From: Akkermansia sp.
Lineage (GTDB): Bacteria; Verrucomicrobiota; Verrucomicrobiia; Verrucomicrobiales; Akkermansiaceae
DNA length: 46,248 nt
Direction: 5' to 3'
Assembly: GCA_017546845.1 (NCBI GenBank)
Contig: JAFYRS010000048.1
Location: 1-46,248, forward strand
In this document: in pieces, positions 40,023 to 46,248 of the stretch
How the letters are laid out: each line of letters starts with the position of its first letter
How positions within the stretch are numbered: the stretch's first letter is position 1
Position numbers and translations under genes: made by a program
The notes under the pieces: model-generated
Seen by the model: the letters and a program-made list of their open reading frames with translations, nothing else
What the model was told of the DNA's origin: nothing
Databases searched by the model: none

Positions 40023-40239
40023 CTTATTCGGAATTGCTCTATAACAAATCGGCTCTTCTGCAATAATTGTGGAATGAGCCTGGCAAGGAAGAAAAGGCAG
40101 AGAAGAAAAGTATGAGAAAGGAGGCGAAAAATCCAACCATGCCCAGTATTGTGTTCTTGAAGTATTTGTAGATTACTGGAGATGGCGAGAATAGTCAAGG
40201 AATTGAATACCCCTCAATAGCTGAGATTGCTCCAAATGT

Positions 40240-40758
40240 TTATCTTCGCCTCGTCTCCAGATATGAGAGGAGGAGATGCAGGAGAAAGACCGGGACACCA
40301 CAATACACCATCCCAACGCTCCCCGGAACACAGGTACCCATGGCGTATGCCAGTCTCATGGTGTCATCGGAAGCGGTGGCCCAGCACAGCGTACAGGAGG
40401 CCAAAGCTCCCAGCAAGGGCAGAAGCAGCCCCAACAGCTGCAACAACGTCGCTCGCTTCGTGCGGGCGGGTATGGCCAGCAGATAGGCGGGTGATGCGAT
40501 CAGAAGAATCAGCCCTACACACAGAATCCGCTCCCAAAACCAAACATCCGATGGACAAAATCGGTAAGAGAAGATGCAAGCCCCCGCTGTCGTCATCACT
40601 GCACAACAGGCGAGGAAGCGAAGAATAAAACGCCGACGTGCCCGTATGCAGGGATGCAGCCGCTCAACAGGCTGCAAGGTGGGAGTAGGCGGGATGCAGG
40701 TCATGGAGACGGTAGCTCTTTCTTGATGCGGTAACAGCTTAAAAGCCGGCTTACTCAT
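40240..40758 (-). CDS. Polytopic membrane protein of unknown function
   Basis: 172 residues from the ATG at 40758, chosen because it overlaps the stop codon of the preceding secreted-protein gene by eight bases, implying translational coupling. The first ~55 residues are cytoplasmic and basic (ERLHPCIRARRRF). Four hydrophobic spans follow (FILRFLACCAVMTTAGACIF, ILCVGLILLIASPAYLLAI, LLQLLGLLLPLLGALASCTL, SVGMVYCGVPVFLLHLLLSYL). No family is recognised. It pairs with the secreted coiled-coil protein upstream. Confidence 0.6.
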   Translation of the reverse strand: MSKPAFKLLPHQERATVSMTCIPPTPTLQPVERLHPCIRARRRFILRFLACCAVMTTAGACIFSYRFCPSDVWFWERILCVGLILLIASPAYLLAIPARTKRATLLQLLGLLLPLLGALASCTLCWATASDDTMRLAYAMGTCVPGSVGMVYCGVPVFLLHLLLSYLETRRR

Positions 40759-41377
40759 CGGCATCAGAACCAAAGTCACCTTCCCCCGGTTCGTCGGCGG
40801 AGTCGTCGTCGAGTGCTTCATATCCAACGCAAATGCGCAGAATCTCACCTGCTTCATATTCAATTTCACCTGCTGTATTGTAAAGTTCATTAGTAGTATC
40901 CACAAGTTTTTCATCCACCATTTCACAGTCAGAAATCAAGGTGTAAATCTTTTCTCGCTCATCTTTCAGCTGATTGTAGAAATGCTTTAATTCCGTTTTG
41001 TTTTCTCTCACTATTTCCTTACGCTCCTCTGTGAGTACTTCCTTCAGCTTTTTTCTCGTTGTTTCCATTTGAGCGCCATAGTCGAAGTCTTCATCATAGT
41101 TCTTAAGCCTGGTCTTGCTTCTGACGTAGCCTGGCATTGCTTTTCTTATGTGGAGAGCTGTCTTAAGAGTCCGATTGCTGTGTTTATGGTTTTTCACCTT
41201 CTTAAGAGCAGCCGTGGCATTTTTGATATTCTGCAACAACTTCTTGTACCATGCTTTTGCTTTTTTGTAGTCAGCCTTCTCAAGGACAGTCTCTTTCTGG
41301 GGCTCGGCTTTTTGTTCGGCATGCAAAGGTGCGCCCAAGATACAACAGCACAACAACAGAAGGTAGATGTGTTTCAT
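40751..41377 (-). CDS. Secreted coiled-coil protein of unknown function
   Basis: 208 residues. A signal peptide (MKHIYLLLLCCCILGAPLHA) is followed by a Lys/Glu-rich, probably coiled-coil body (KKAKAWYKKLLQNIKNATAAL, TTRKKLKEVLTEERKEIVREN) and an acidic tail (DDDSADEPGEGDFGSDADE). No domain recognised. Its stop codon overlaps the start of the downstream membrane-protein gene. The region is AT-rich, and the gene begins about 30 bases after the terminator of tRNA-Val(TAC), so it may be an insertion next to that tRNA. Confidence 0.6.
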   Translation of the reverse strand: MKHIYLLLLCCCILGAPLHAEQKAEPQKETVLEKADYKKAKAWYKKLLQNIKNATAALKKVKNHKHSNRTLKTALHIRKAMPGYVRSKTRLKNYDEDFDYGAQMETTRKKLKEVLTEERKEIVRENKTELKHFYNQLKDEREKIYTLISDCEMVDEKLVDTTNELYNTAGEIEYEAGEILRICVGYEALDDDSADEPGEGDFGSDADE

Positions 41378-41405
41378 TCGATAGGTGAGATGTCGGATTT
41401 AATAA

Positions 41406-41438
41406 AGAAAAACCAGACTTTCTATCGAAAGTCTGGTT
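41406..41438 (-). terminator. Intrinsic terminator of tRNA-Val(TAC)
   Basis: A 12-bp perfect stem (41411-41422 with 41427-41438, arm AACCAGACTTTC, four-base loop) is followed on the minus strand by TTTTTC. Confidence 0.9.
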
Positions 41439-41442
41439 GGAG

Positions 41443-41514
41443 TACACGAGAAGAGATTCGAACTCCTGACCAACTGTGTGTAAGACAGCCGCTCTACCAC
41501 TGAGCTACTCGTGC
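41443..41514 (-). tRNA. tRNA-Val, anticodon TAC
   Basis: A 72-base cloverleaf on the minus strand. The acceptor GCACGAG pairs with CTCGTGT, and the D arm reads GCTCAGTGGTAGAGC. The anticodon stem GCTGT/ACAGT has the loop CTTACAC, giving TAC, and the T loop is TTCGAAT. CCA is not encoded. A second valine tRNA (CAC) is at 15060. Confidence 0.93.
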
Positions 41515-41662
41515 GTGTGCCAAGAGATTAGCAGAAACAGGAGCGAATAGCAAGCCTAAAATGAAAATATTTTCATTTTTTGCGTCCAAATGTTGATTGT
41601 CGGGCAAAACAATAAATCCTTGCTTGCGTTCATTTGCCCTATGTGATAGCATGCAAGGCAAT

Positions 41663-42748
41663 ATGATACGCAAACTGACGGTGGAAGGCATGACGGTGTT
41701 TCAACACCAGGAGTCGTTTCATTTTGTCCCCGGAATCAATATCATAGTGGGTGGCAATGATTCGGGCAAAAGCCACCTCATGAAGCTTTGCTATGCCATC
41801 AGCAAATGGGGATGCGGCGGCAGCAGACGCGATTTACCCGAGGTCTGGGCCGAAGAGAAACGCTTGCGGCAGGATTTGCTGCGCGTTTTCGGCACACATG
41901 ATTTGACGAGTCTCACCTCTCGCCAGGGTGGCAGAGATATACAGGCCAAGGTCCGCGCATCACTGGAGGGCGAAAAAGTGCCTGCCGGCACAGCCGATCT
42001 GGCATTCAACTTCAAAGCACATTGCGAGGAAGAGGGCCTGCGCATCACCACTATGCCGGAACGCTACCTCGGAAACAATGCTGTTTTTCTCTCTCCGCGA
42101 GAGGTGCTATCCATTTACCCCTGCTATATGCAGGCAGGTAAACGCTACCCGGAGCTGCTGGATTCCGCCAGCTGGGAGCTCTGCCGCGCGCTGGAGAGCG
42201 AACCAAGCGGCACTCCCCTGCCCCAGGCGCTGCGTTATGTGGTGCGCCAGATTGAGCAATTGCTGGGCGGCAAGCTGCAGCGCCGCAACGGGCGCTTCTA
42301 CCTGCAGCGCCCCGGCCAGGAGGCGCTGGAGCTCAACCTCATTGCAGAGGGGTTCAAACGCATCGGCACGCTGGGGCTGCTTATCAGCAACGGCACGGTG
42401 CGCCCCGGCACGGCGCTGTTCTGGGATGAGCCGGAAATGAACCTCAACGCCGGGCATCTGCCCCTGCTCGTGAGCCTGATGATGACCCTCTGCCGCGCGG
42501 GCATTCAGCTGCTGCTCACCACGCACAGCCTGTTCCTTCTGCGGGAGCTGGTCATCCAGCTTTCCGAAGCGCAGAACCAGAATGTGAGCCGCCGCTTTTT
42601 CGGGCTGCAGGCGGGTAAGGTGGACGGGAAACGGGTGAGCGAGGCCGATGAGCTCGACAAGCTCGCCCACCTGGACAGTCTGGAGGCCGAGCAGGAACAG
42701 GCCGACCGCTACCTGAGTCTCATGCCCCAACTCAACGAGGAAATCTAA
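41663..42748 (+). CDS. SMC/ABC-type ATPase of a two-gene nuclease cassette
   Basis: 361 residues from the ATG at 41663, chosen because the family begins with IRKLTVEGMTVFQHQESF; the in-frame ATG 22 codons earlier adds unrelated sequence. Walker A GGNDSGKSH is at residues 30-38. The signature-like region is LNLIAEGFKRIGTLGLLI near 230, Walker B is ALFWDEPEMNLN near 253, and the switch histidine is in LLLTTHSLFLL near 290. This is the RecF/OLD-like single-chain ATPase layout, but without a Toprim nuclease. The next gene, two bases downstream, encodes a PD-(D/E)XK nuclease, so the two probably form a complex. GC content is close to the core genome. Confidence 0.75.
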   Translation: MIRKLTVEGMTVFQHQESFHFVPGINIIVGGNDSGKSHLMKLCYAISKWGCGGSRRDLPEVWAEEKRLRQDLLRVFGTHDLTSLTSRQGGRDIQAKVRASLEGEKVPAGTADLAFNFKAHCEEEGLRITTMPERYLGNNAVFLSPREVLSIYPCYMQAGKRYPELLDSASWELCRALESEPSGTPLPQALRYVVRQIEQLLGGKLQRRNGRFYLQRPGQEALELNLIAEGFKRIGTLGLLISNGTVRPGTALFWDEPEMNLNAGHLPLLVSLMMTLCRAGIQLLLTTHSLFLLRELVIQLSEAQNQNVSRRFFGLQAGKVDGKRVSEADELDKLAHLDSLEAEQEQADRYLSLMPQLNEEI

Positions 42749-42750
42749 CG

Positions 42751-43518
42751 GTGTTCCAGGTAGGTACCAGTTGTGTGGAAGGCATGCACCGCTTCAATTT
42801 TGAAGCGGGGTACTATGTGTGCCGTTTTGAGTGCTCGCCCTTTTATTCGCACCACGCGCAGAACTTCTGCAACAGTTGCAAGGAGATGGACTTTGTGCTC
42901 TACCATCCGGGGAAAAAGGAACTGTGGCTGGTGGAGGTGAAAGATTACCGGTTCAACGCCCGCCCCAAGGTGCGCGAGCTGGTGGAAAAACTCTGCCGCA
43001 AGGTGAGGGACTGCCTGTTCCTGCTGCGCACGGCGGCGCTCTGCGCGCCGGAGGAGGAGCCGGAGGAAGGCATCTCCCTGCGTGAAATAGCGCGCATGAG
43101 CCTGCAGGCCAAACATATACGCCTGGCGTTCACCATAGAACTGGGCAACACCGGGCTCTTTCCGCCCAAGGCCCTGCTCTCGACCATACGCGACCTGCTC
43201 TACCGCCAGATGCGCTTCATTGACCCGCAGATGCTCTGCCTGCCTATCACGGAATCCGGCGGCGCGGGGCCATGGACCATCACCCCCGCGGGCAATGAGC
43301 ATTCGGCCCGCATCCGCAAGCGCATTGAAACCGCCCAGCGAGAACAGGACCACGCCCGCAAGGTGGCTGAAGAGCAGGAGCGCCACCGCGCACGCGTGGC
43401 AGAACGCCGCCGACGCAAGGCCCGCAAATCGCACATTCCGCTGTGGAAACAGCGTGCCATGGAACGGGAGGAGGGCAAAACCGGCACGCATGCCGACCGC
43501 CGCCCGCTGAGAGATTAA
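42751..43518 (+). CDS. PD-(D/E)XK-type nuclease partner of the ATPase
   Basis: 255 residues starting with GTG two bases past the ATPase stop codon. A PD-(D/E)XK active site is visible as MDFVLYHPGKKELWLVEVKD: D47 followed by E62-V-K64 on adjacent predicted strands. The N-terminus is Cys/His-rich (CRFECSPFYSHHAQNFCNSC, residues 24-43), a possible metal site. The C-terminal ~70 residues form a highly basic helix (ARKVAEEQERHRARVAERRR) that could bind DNA. I know of no named system with exactly this pair, although ATPase-nuclease pairs such as Gabija and Septu are conceptually similar. Defence is inferred. A strong terminator follows at once. Confidence 0.68.
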   Translation: MFQVGTSCVEGMHRFNFEAGYYVCRFECSPFYSHHAQNFCNSCKEMDFVLYHPGKKELWLVEVKDYRFNARPKVRELVEKLCRKVRDCLFLLRTAALCAPEEEPEEGISLREIARMSLQAKHIRLAFTIELGNTGLFPPKALLSTIRDLLYRQMRFIDPQMLCLPITESGGAGPWTITPAGNEHSARIRKRIETAQREQDHARKVAEEQERHRARVAERRRRKARKSHIPLWKQRAMEREEGKTGTHADRRPLRD

Positions 43519-43521
43519 AGA

Positions 43522-43556
43522 AAAACTGCTTCCCCGGTAAGGGGAAGCAGTTTTTT
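43522..43556. terminator. Bidirectional intrinsic terminator
   Basis: A 14-bp perfect stem (43522-43535 with 43541-43554, arm AAAACTGCTTCCCC) has T tracts on both strands. It serves the nuclease gene (plus) and the ribosomal L25 gene (minus). Confidence 0.92.
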
Positions 43557-43581
43557 GCAAATCGGATTGCCGGAGGGCAAA

Positions 43582-44136
43582 TCAGGGCTTGATCACGGAG
43601 GCAAGCACCACAGTACCGTTGAAGGGGGTGCTTACGTTGGCGGGCAGCTCCACCTGGCCCAGACGGAAGGATTCCTTCATGCCCACGCCGGAGATATCGG
43701 CGGAGATGCAGCAGGGGATGTCCTTCACGGCGCACTTCACGGGCATCTCGTGCACGATCTGGTGCACAACGCCACCCATGGCGGTACCCACGGGAGTACC
43801 CACAAGCTTCACCTGCACGCGGGTCTTCACCACGGTGTCGGGGGTCACGGCGCAGAAGTCAACGTGGTTGGTGGAGTCGGTGAGCCAGTTGCGCTGCACG
43901 TCCTTCACCAGGGTCAGGATGGTCTGACCGTCGAGCTCAAGGTTCACCAGGATGGAGTCGGTGTCCACGGAAGCGAACAGAGCGCGCACATCGGAAGTCT
44001 TGAGCTGGATGTTGATGTTCTCGGCAACGGCGGAACCGTACACCACGCCAGGAAGGTAACCCTGAGCGCGCAGAGCGTTGAGCTTGCCAGTACCAACGGC
44101 CTCACGCTTGGTGGCCTTAAGGGAATATGTCGTCAT
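43582..44136 (-). CDS. rplY: 50S ribosomal protein L25 / general stress protein Ctc
   Basis: 184 residues from the ATG at 44136, which matches the family start (TYSLKATKREAVGTGKLNAL); the longer frame up to 44244 has no similarity. The N-terminal 5S-rRNA-binding L25 domain (residues 1-~95, including LRAQGYLPGVVYG and HVDFCAV) is followed by the C-terminal beta domain of the CTC/TL5 type (VPVKLVGTP-like VQVKLVGTPVGTAMGG, VELPANVSTPFNGTV). The two-domain length is standard. The leader lacks a Shine-Dalgarno sequence. Confidence 0.93.
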   Translation of the reverse strand: MTTYSLKATKREAVGTGKLNALRAQGYLPGVVYGSAVAENINIQLKTSDVRALFASVDTDSILVNLELDGQTILTLVKDVQRNWLTDSTNHVDFCAVTPDTVVKTRVQVKLVGTPVGTAMGGVVHQIVHEMPVKCAVKDIPCCISADISGVGMKESFRLGQVELPANVSTPFNGTVVLASVIKP

Positions 44137-44341
44137 AGTTGTAATTCTTTCTATGTCTTGAAATTGCGGTTTTGTCTGGAGTTCTTCCGACGTCGGTGCG
44201 CTTGCGTCACCCGCCGGGATATCGCACCCTGCCAGCGAAAGCAAGGTGGACGCACAGGATACGCCTTATTCAGGAAAAGTCAAGTAAAAACCCCACATTT
44301 TCCTTGAAAAATGAGACATTTACCACTAGTATGGGCGCAAC

Positions 44342-44506
44342 ATGAGAGCAGTCACCCTGATTCTGAGTCTGGCATGCTGCAGTTGCACGCAGTTTTCGCA
44401 ACAGGCAGCAGGCCCCATTCCCCCGCCAGCCCCTGAAACGCTGTGCCGCCCCATTCCCGAGGCGCTGCAGCACTACTACACCCTGCCCGCTCCTGAAAAG
44501 AACTGA
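44342..44506 (+). CDS. Small lipoprotein, 54 residues
   Basis: The ATG at 44342 opens a 54-codon frame with a clear lipoprotein signal: MRAVTLILSLACCSCTQ, lipobox LSLAC. A short Pro/Ala-rich mature part follows, ending LPAPEKN and TGA at 44504-44506. No ribosome site is evident. It lies between the divergent rplY leader and the nusA promoter. Function unknown. Confidence 0.5.
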   Translation: MRAVTLILSLACCSCTQFSQQAAGPIPPPAPETLCRPIPEALQHYYTLPAPEKN

Positions 44507-44534
44507 ACATATTGTCATTCCGGAGACAAAATAC

Positions 44535-44563
44535 TTGACACGCGGGCACATCACAACTATAAT
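44535..44563 (+). promoter_or_regulatory. Consensus promoter of nusA-infB
   Basis: Perfect TTGACA (44535-44540) and TATAAT (44558-44563) are 17 bases apart. Transcription start is expected near 44570, about 100 bases before the nusA ATG. Confidence 0.9.
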
Positions 44564-44599
44564 ACGCGCGTACAAGTTCCGGTCCGTGATGAGATTGGG

Positions 44600-44626
44600 G
44601 CGGGTCTGAGACCCGCTCTTTTTTTG
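44600..44626 (+). terminator. Leader terminator/attenuator upstream of nusA
   Basis: GCGGGTC (44600-44606) pairs perfectly with GACCCGC (44610-44616), followed by TCTTTTTTTG. It lies between the nusA promoter and the ATG at 44669, so it must be passed for nusA to be expressed. Since NusA enhances hairpin-dependent termination, it may be an autoregulatory attenuator; the terminated product would be an RNA of about 57 bases. Confidence 0.8.
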
Positions 44627-44668
44627 TACACGGGCATCATCAACCCACAAGCAAGACACACAAGAACA

Positions 44669-45958
44669 ATGGCCACTACTGATATCTCCGCCCTGATTGA
44701 TTTCTACGTCCGCGAAAAAGACCTGACCCGCGAACGCGTCATCCAGGCTCTTGAGGCATCCTTCATCACCGCATACAACAAGATGGTGCCGGGTGCAGAC
44801 CGTATCAACAACATCCGCGCCGTGGTGAACCCGCAGAAGGGCACCGTCAAAATCAAGGCAGAGATGACGGTGGTCGAGGACGAAGAGCTGGTGGACGCCT
44901 TCAACGAGGTGAAGCTCTCCGTAGCCCAGGCAGCCGGTGCCCGCAGCGGCAAGGAATACCAGGTTGGTGACACCATCAGCGTGAACATCACCCCCAAGGA
45001 CTTTGGCCGCATCGCGGTGCAGACCGCCCGCCAGACCATGCAGCAGCGCATCCGCAAGGCTGAGCAGGAAATGCTTGCCGAGGCCTTCCGCGACCGCGCA
45101 GGCGAAGTGGTGACCGGCACCGTAAAGCGCTATGACAAGGGCGATGTGATTGTGGAGGTGGAGAAGTTCGAGGGTCTTGTTCCCCTGCGCCAGCGTATTC
45201 CCGGTGAAGAATACAACAGCGGCGACAAGATGCGCTTCTACGTGGTGGAAGTGCGCGACGGTGTGCGCGGCCAGGAGCTCATCCTCTCCCGCAGCCATCC
45301 GAACCTGGTCCGCCGTCTGTTCGAAAACGAGGTGCTTGAAATTGCCGAACACACGGTTGACATCCTCACCGTAGTGCGCGAAGCCGGCTACCGCACCAAG
45401 ATGGTAGTGCGCAGCAATGACCCGAACGTGGACCCCATCGGTGCCTGCGTCGGCATGCGTGGTGCCCGCGTGAAGAACGTGGTGAATGAGCTGAACCACG
45501 AGAAGGTTGACATTCTTGAATACACCGACAACAAGGCAGCCATGGTGACCGAGTCCCTGGCCCCCATTGAACCGCTCAAGGTCAACGTGGACAAGGCCGC
45601 CCACGTGGTGACCGTGGTGGTGGAAGACGACAAGGCTGCCGCCAAGGCCAAGGGCCGCAAGGGCCAGAATGTGCGCCTGACCGCCCGCCTCATCTCCACC
45701 CCCGAGGAACGCTGGGACGTGCGCGTGGAAGCCTATGACGACAAGGCCCAGGCCAAGGCCCAGGCAAACGAAGGCGCCAGCGAACTGGCCACCGTGCTGG
45801 GCATCACCAATGAACTGGCCGCCGCCATGGTAGCCACAGGTTTCACCACGGTGGAAGGCATTGCCCAATACGCCGATGTGGAAACCCTGGTAGAGGCTCT
45901 TGGCATCTCTGAAGACGAAGCCTGCGATATCATGGCCAAGGCACAGGCCAACGCCTGA
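44669..45958 (+). CDS. nusA: Transcription termination/antitermination factor NusA
   Basis: 429 residues from the ATG at 44669; an upstream in-frame start at 44624 would begin inside the leader terminator's T tract. The N-terminal RNAP-binding domain occupies ~1-130. The S1 domain (VTGTVKRYDKGDVIVEVEKF) starts near residue 148. KH1 (DPIGACVGMRGARVKNVVNEL) is near 255 and KH2 (GRKGQNVRLTARL) near 330. A helix-hairpin-helix-like C-terminus (VLGITNELAAAMVATGF, VEALGISEDEACDIM) resembles one acidic repeat. It is followed by infB, the normal order, but rimP is not upstream. Confidence 0.95.
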   Translation: MATTDISALIDFYVREKDLTRERVIQALEASFITAYNKMVPGADRINNIRAVVNPQKGTVKIKAEMTVVEDEELVDAFNEVKLSVAQAAGARSGKEYQVGDTISVNITPKDFGRIAVQTARQTMQQRIRKAEQEMLAEAFRDRAGEVVTGTVKRYDKGDVIVEVEKFEGLVPLRQRIPGEEYNSGDKMRFYVVEVRDGVRGQELILSRSHPNLVRRLFENEVLEIAEHTVDILTVVREAGYRTKMVVRSNDPNVDPIGACVGMRGARVKNVVNELNHEKVDILEYTDNKAAMVTESLAPIEPLKVNVDKAAHVVTVVVEDDKAAAKAKGRKGQNVRLTARLISTPEERWDVRVEAYDDKAQAKAQANEGASELATVLGITNELAAAMVATGFTTVEGIAQYADVETLVEALGISEDEACDIMAKAQANA

Positions 45959-45998
45959 TAGATACTGATATTCACGTAACGCAATTTTTCCAGACACA

Positions 45999-46248
45999 AT
46001 GGCAAAGAACGATAACGCTAAAGCTCCCGTGCTCGACCTCATCGGGGGCACCAAGAAGAAAAAGGCCGCAGCCCCCAAGAACGAGGCTGCTCCGGCACCG
46101 GCAAAGAAGCCGGCCGCCAAAACAGCAGTTGCAGCACCTAAGAAGGAAGCCCTTGACCTGCTTGCCCCGCGCAAGAACAACCGCAAGGCAGAGCCCGCAG
46201 CTGCCGCACCGGCGCCCGAGCCCAAGCCCGCTCCTGCTCCCAAGCCCG
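45999..46248 (+). CDS. infB: Translation initiation factor IF-2, N-terminal part (runs off the window)
   Basis: The ATG at 45999 opens a frame that continues to the end of the window. The visible 83 residues (AKNDNAKAPVLDLIGGTKKK, then Lys/Ala/Pro-rich sequence such as APAPAKKPAAKTAVAAP) have the low-complexity basic composition of bacterial IF-2 N-terminal regions. The assignment rests mainly on position 40 bases after nusA, where infB normally lies. The GTPase domain is not in view. Confidence 0.75.
   Translation, partial: MAKNDNAKAPVLDLIGGTKKKKAAAPKNEAAPAPAKKPAAKTAVAAPKKEALDLLAPRKNNRKAEPAAAAPAPEPKPAPAPKP

Noticed and set aside
44270..46243. 657-codon minus-strand open frame
   Set aside because: Antisense to nusA and the start of infB.
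1..46248. CRISPR array
   Set aside because: No regularly spaced repeats of 25-40 bases were seen; the only tandem repeats are 12-bp coding units and a two-copy 15-bp unit.

Overview
The window looks like chromosome from a mucin-associated Verrucomicrobiota, most likely a relative of Akkermansia. This is inferred from gene content: a GH109-type alpha-N-acetylgalactosaminidase, a GH89-type alpha-N-acetylglucosaminidase, paired GspE/PilB ATPases with a pilin-like export operon, a bactofilin, and many secreted Sel1 and transglutaminase-like proteins. Most of the DNA is GC-rich, and many start codons follow A/C/T-rich leaders without a Shine-Dalgarno sequence. Several visibly AT-richer blocks (about 0.2-4.6 kb, 6.6-8.5 kb, 38.6-39.0 kb, 40.8-41.4 kb) look acquired and mostly carry defence-type genes.

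Layout. 0.2-4.6 kb (minus): a membrane-anchored KAP-type P-loop NTPase, an A1S_2505-like protein translationally next to it, and an LRAT-fold acyltransferase/hydrolase with its own promoter. 4.7-6.3 kb (minus): a compact candidate graspetide (ATP-grasp RiPP) locus made of a 75-residue precursor, an intrinsic terminator-like hairpin, and an MvdD-like ATP-grasp ligase, with a 31-residue hydrophobic peptide downstream. 6.35-9.1 kb (minus): an RloA/RloB (AbiL-like) pair lying between an intact tag gene and a second, diverged copy of the tag 3' end. 9.3-14.8 kb (minus): GH109, adk, an Aas/acyl-ACP-synthetase-like protein and a Sel1 membrane protein. 15.0-19.6 kb: tRNA-Val(CAC), a DAACS transporter, tRNA-Leu(TAA), hisS with a transglutaminase-like lipoprotein, and a small secreted protein. 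19.8-27.4 kb (plus): two GspE/PilB ATPases, PilC/GspF, a GspG-like pseudopilin and GH89 in one tight run. 27.4-30.5 kb (minus): a second transglutaminase-like protein and pyrH-frr-bactofilin. 30.9-35.6 kb (minus): a six-gene envelope operon built from two paralogous families. 35.7-38.5 kb (plus): a quinone reductase, a Sel1 protein and an outer-membrane barrel.

38.5-43.5 kb is a second accessory stretch. It holds an ISL3-like transposase remnant, a candidate minus-strand small RNA, an AbiF/Abi_2 HEPN RNase directly preceded by a structured RNA (abiF-RNA type), a secreted coiled-coil/membrane protein pair, tRNA-Val(TAC), and an uncharacterised two-gene SMC-like ATPase plus PD-(D/E)XK nuclease cassette. 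The window ends with rplY/ctc, a 54-residue lipoprotein, and nusA-infB; nusA has a consensus promoter and an intrinsic terminator in its leader.

The most interesting candidates are the AbiF-RNA unit, the minimal graspetide locus with its internal attenuator, the RloAB cassette that appears to have regenerated the tag 3' end, and the ATPase/PD-(D/E)XK pair. All functional statements come from reading motifs by eye; no database search or folding program was run.
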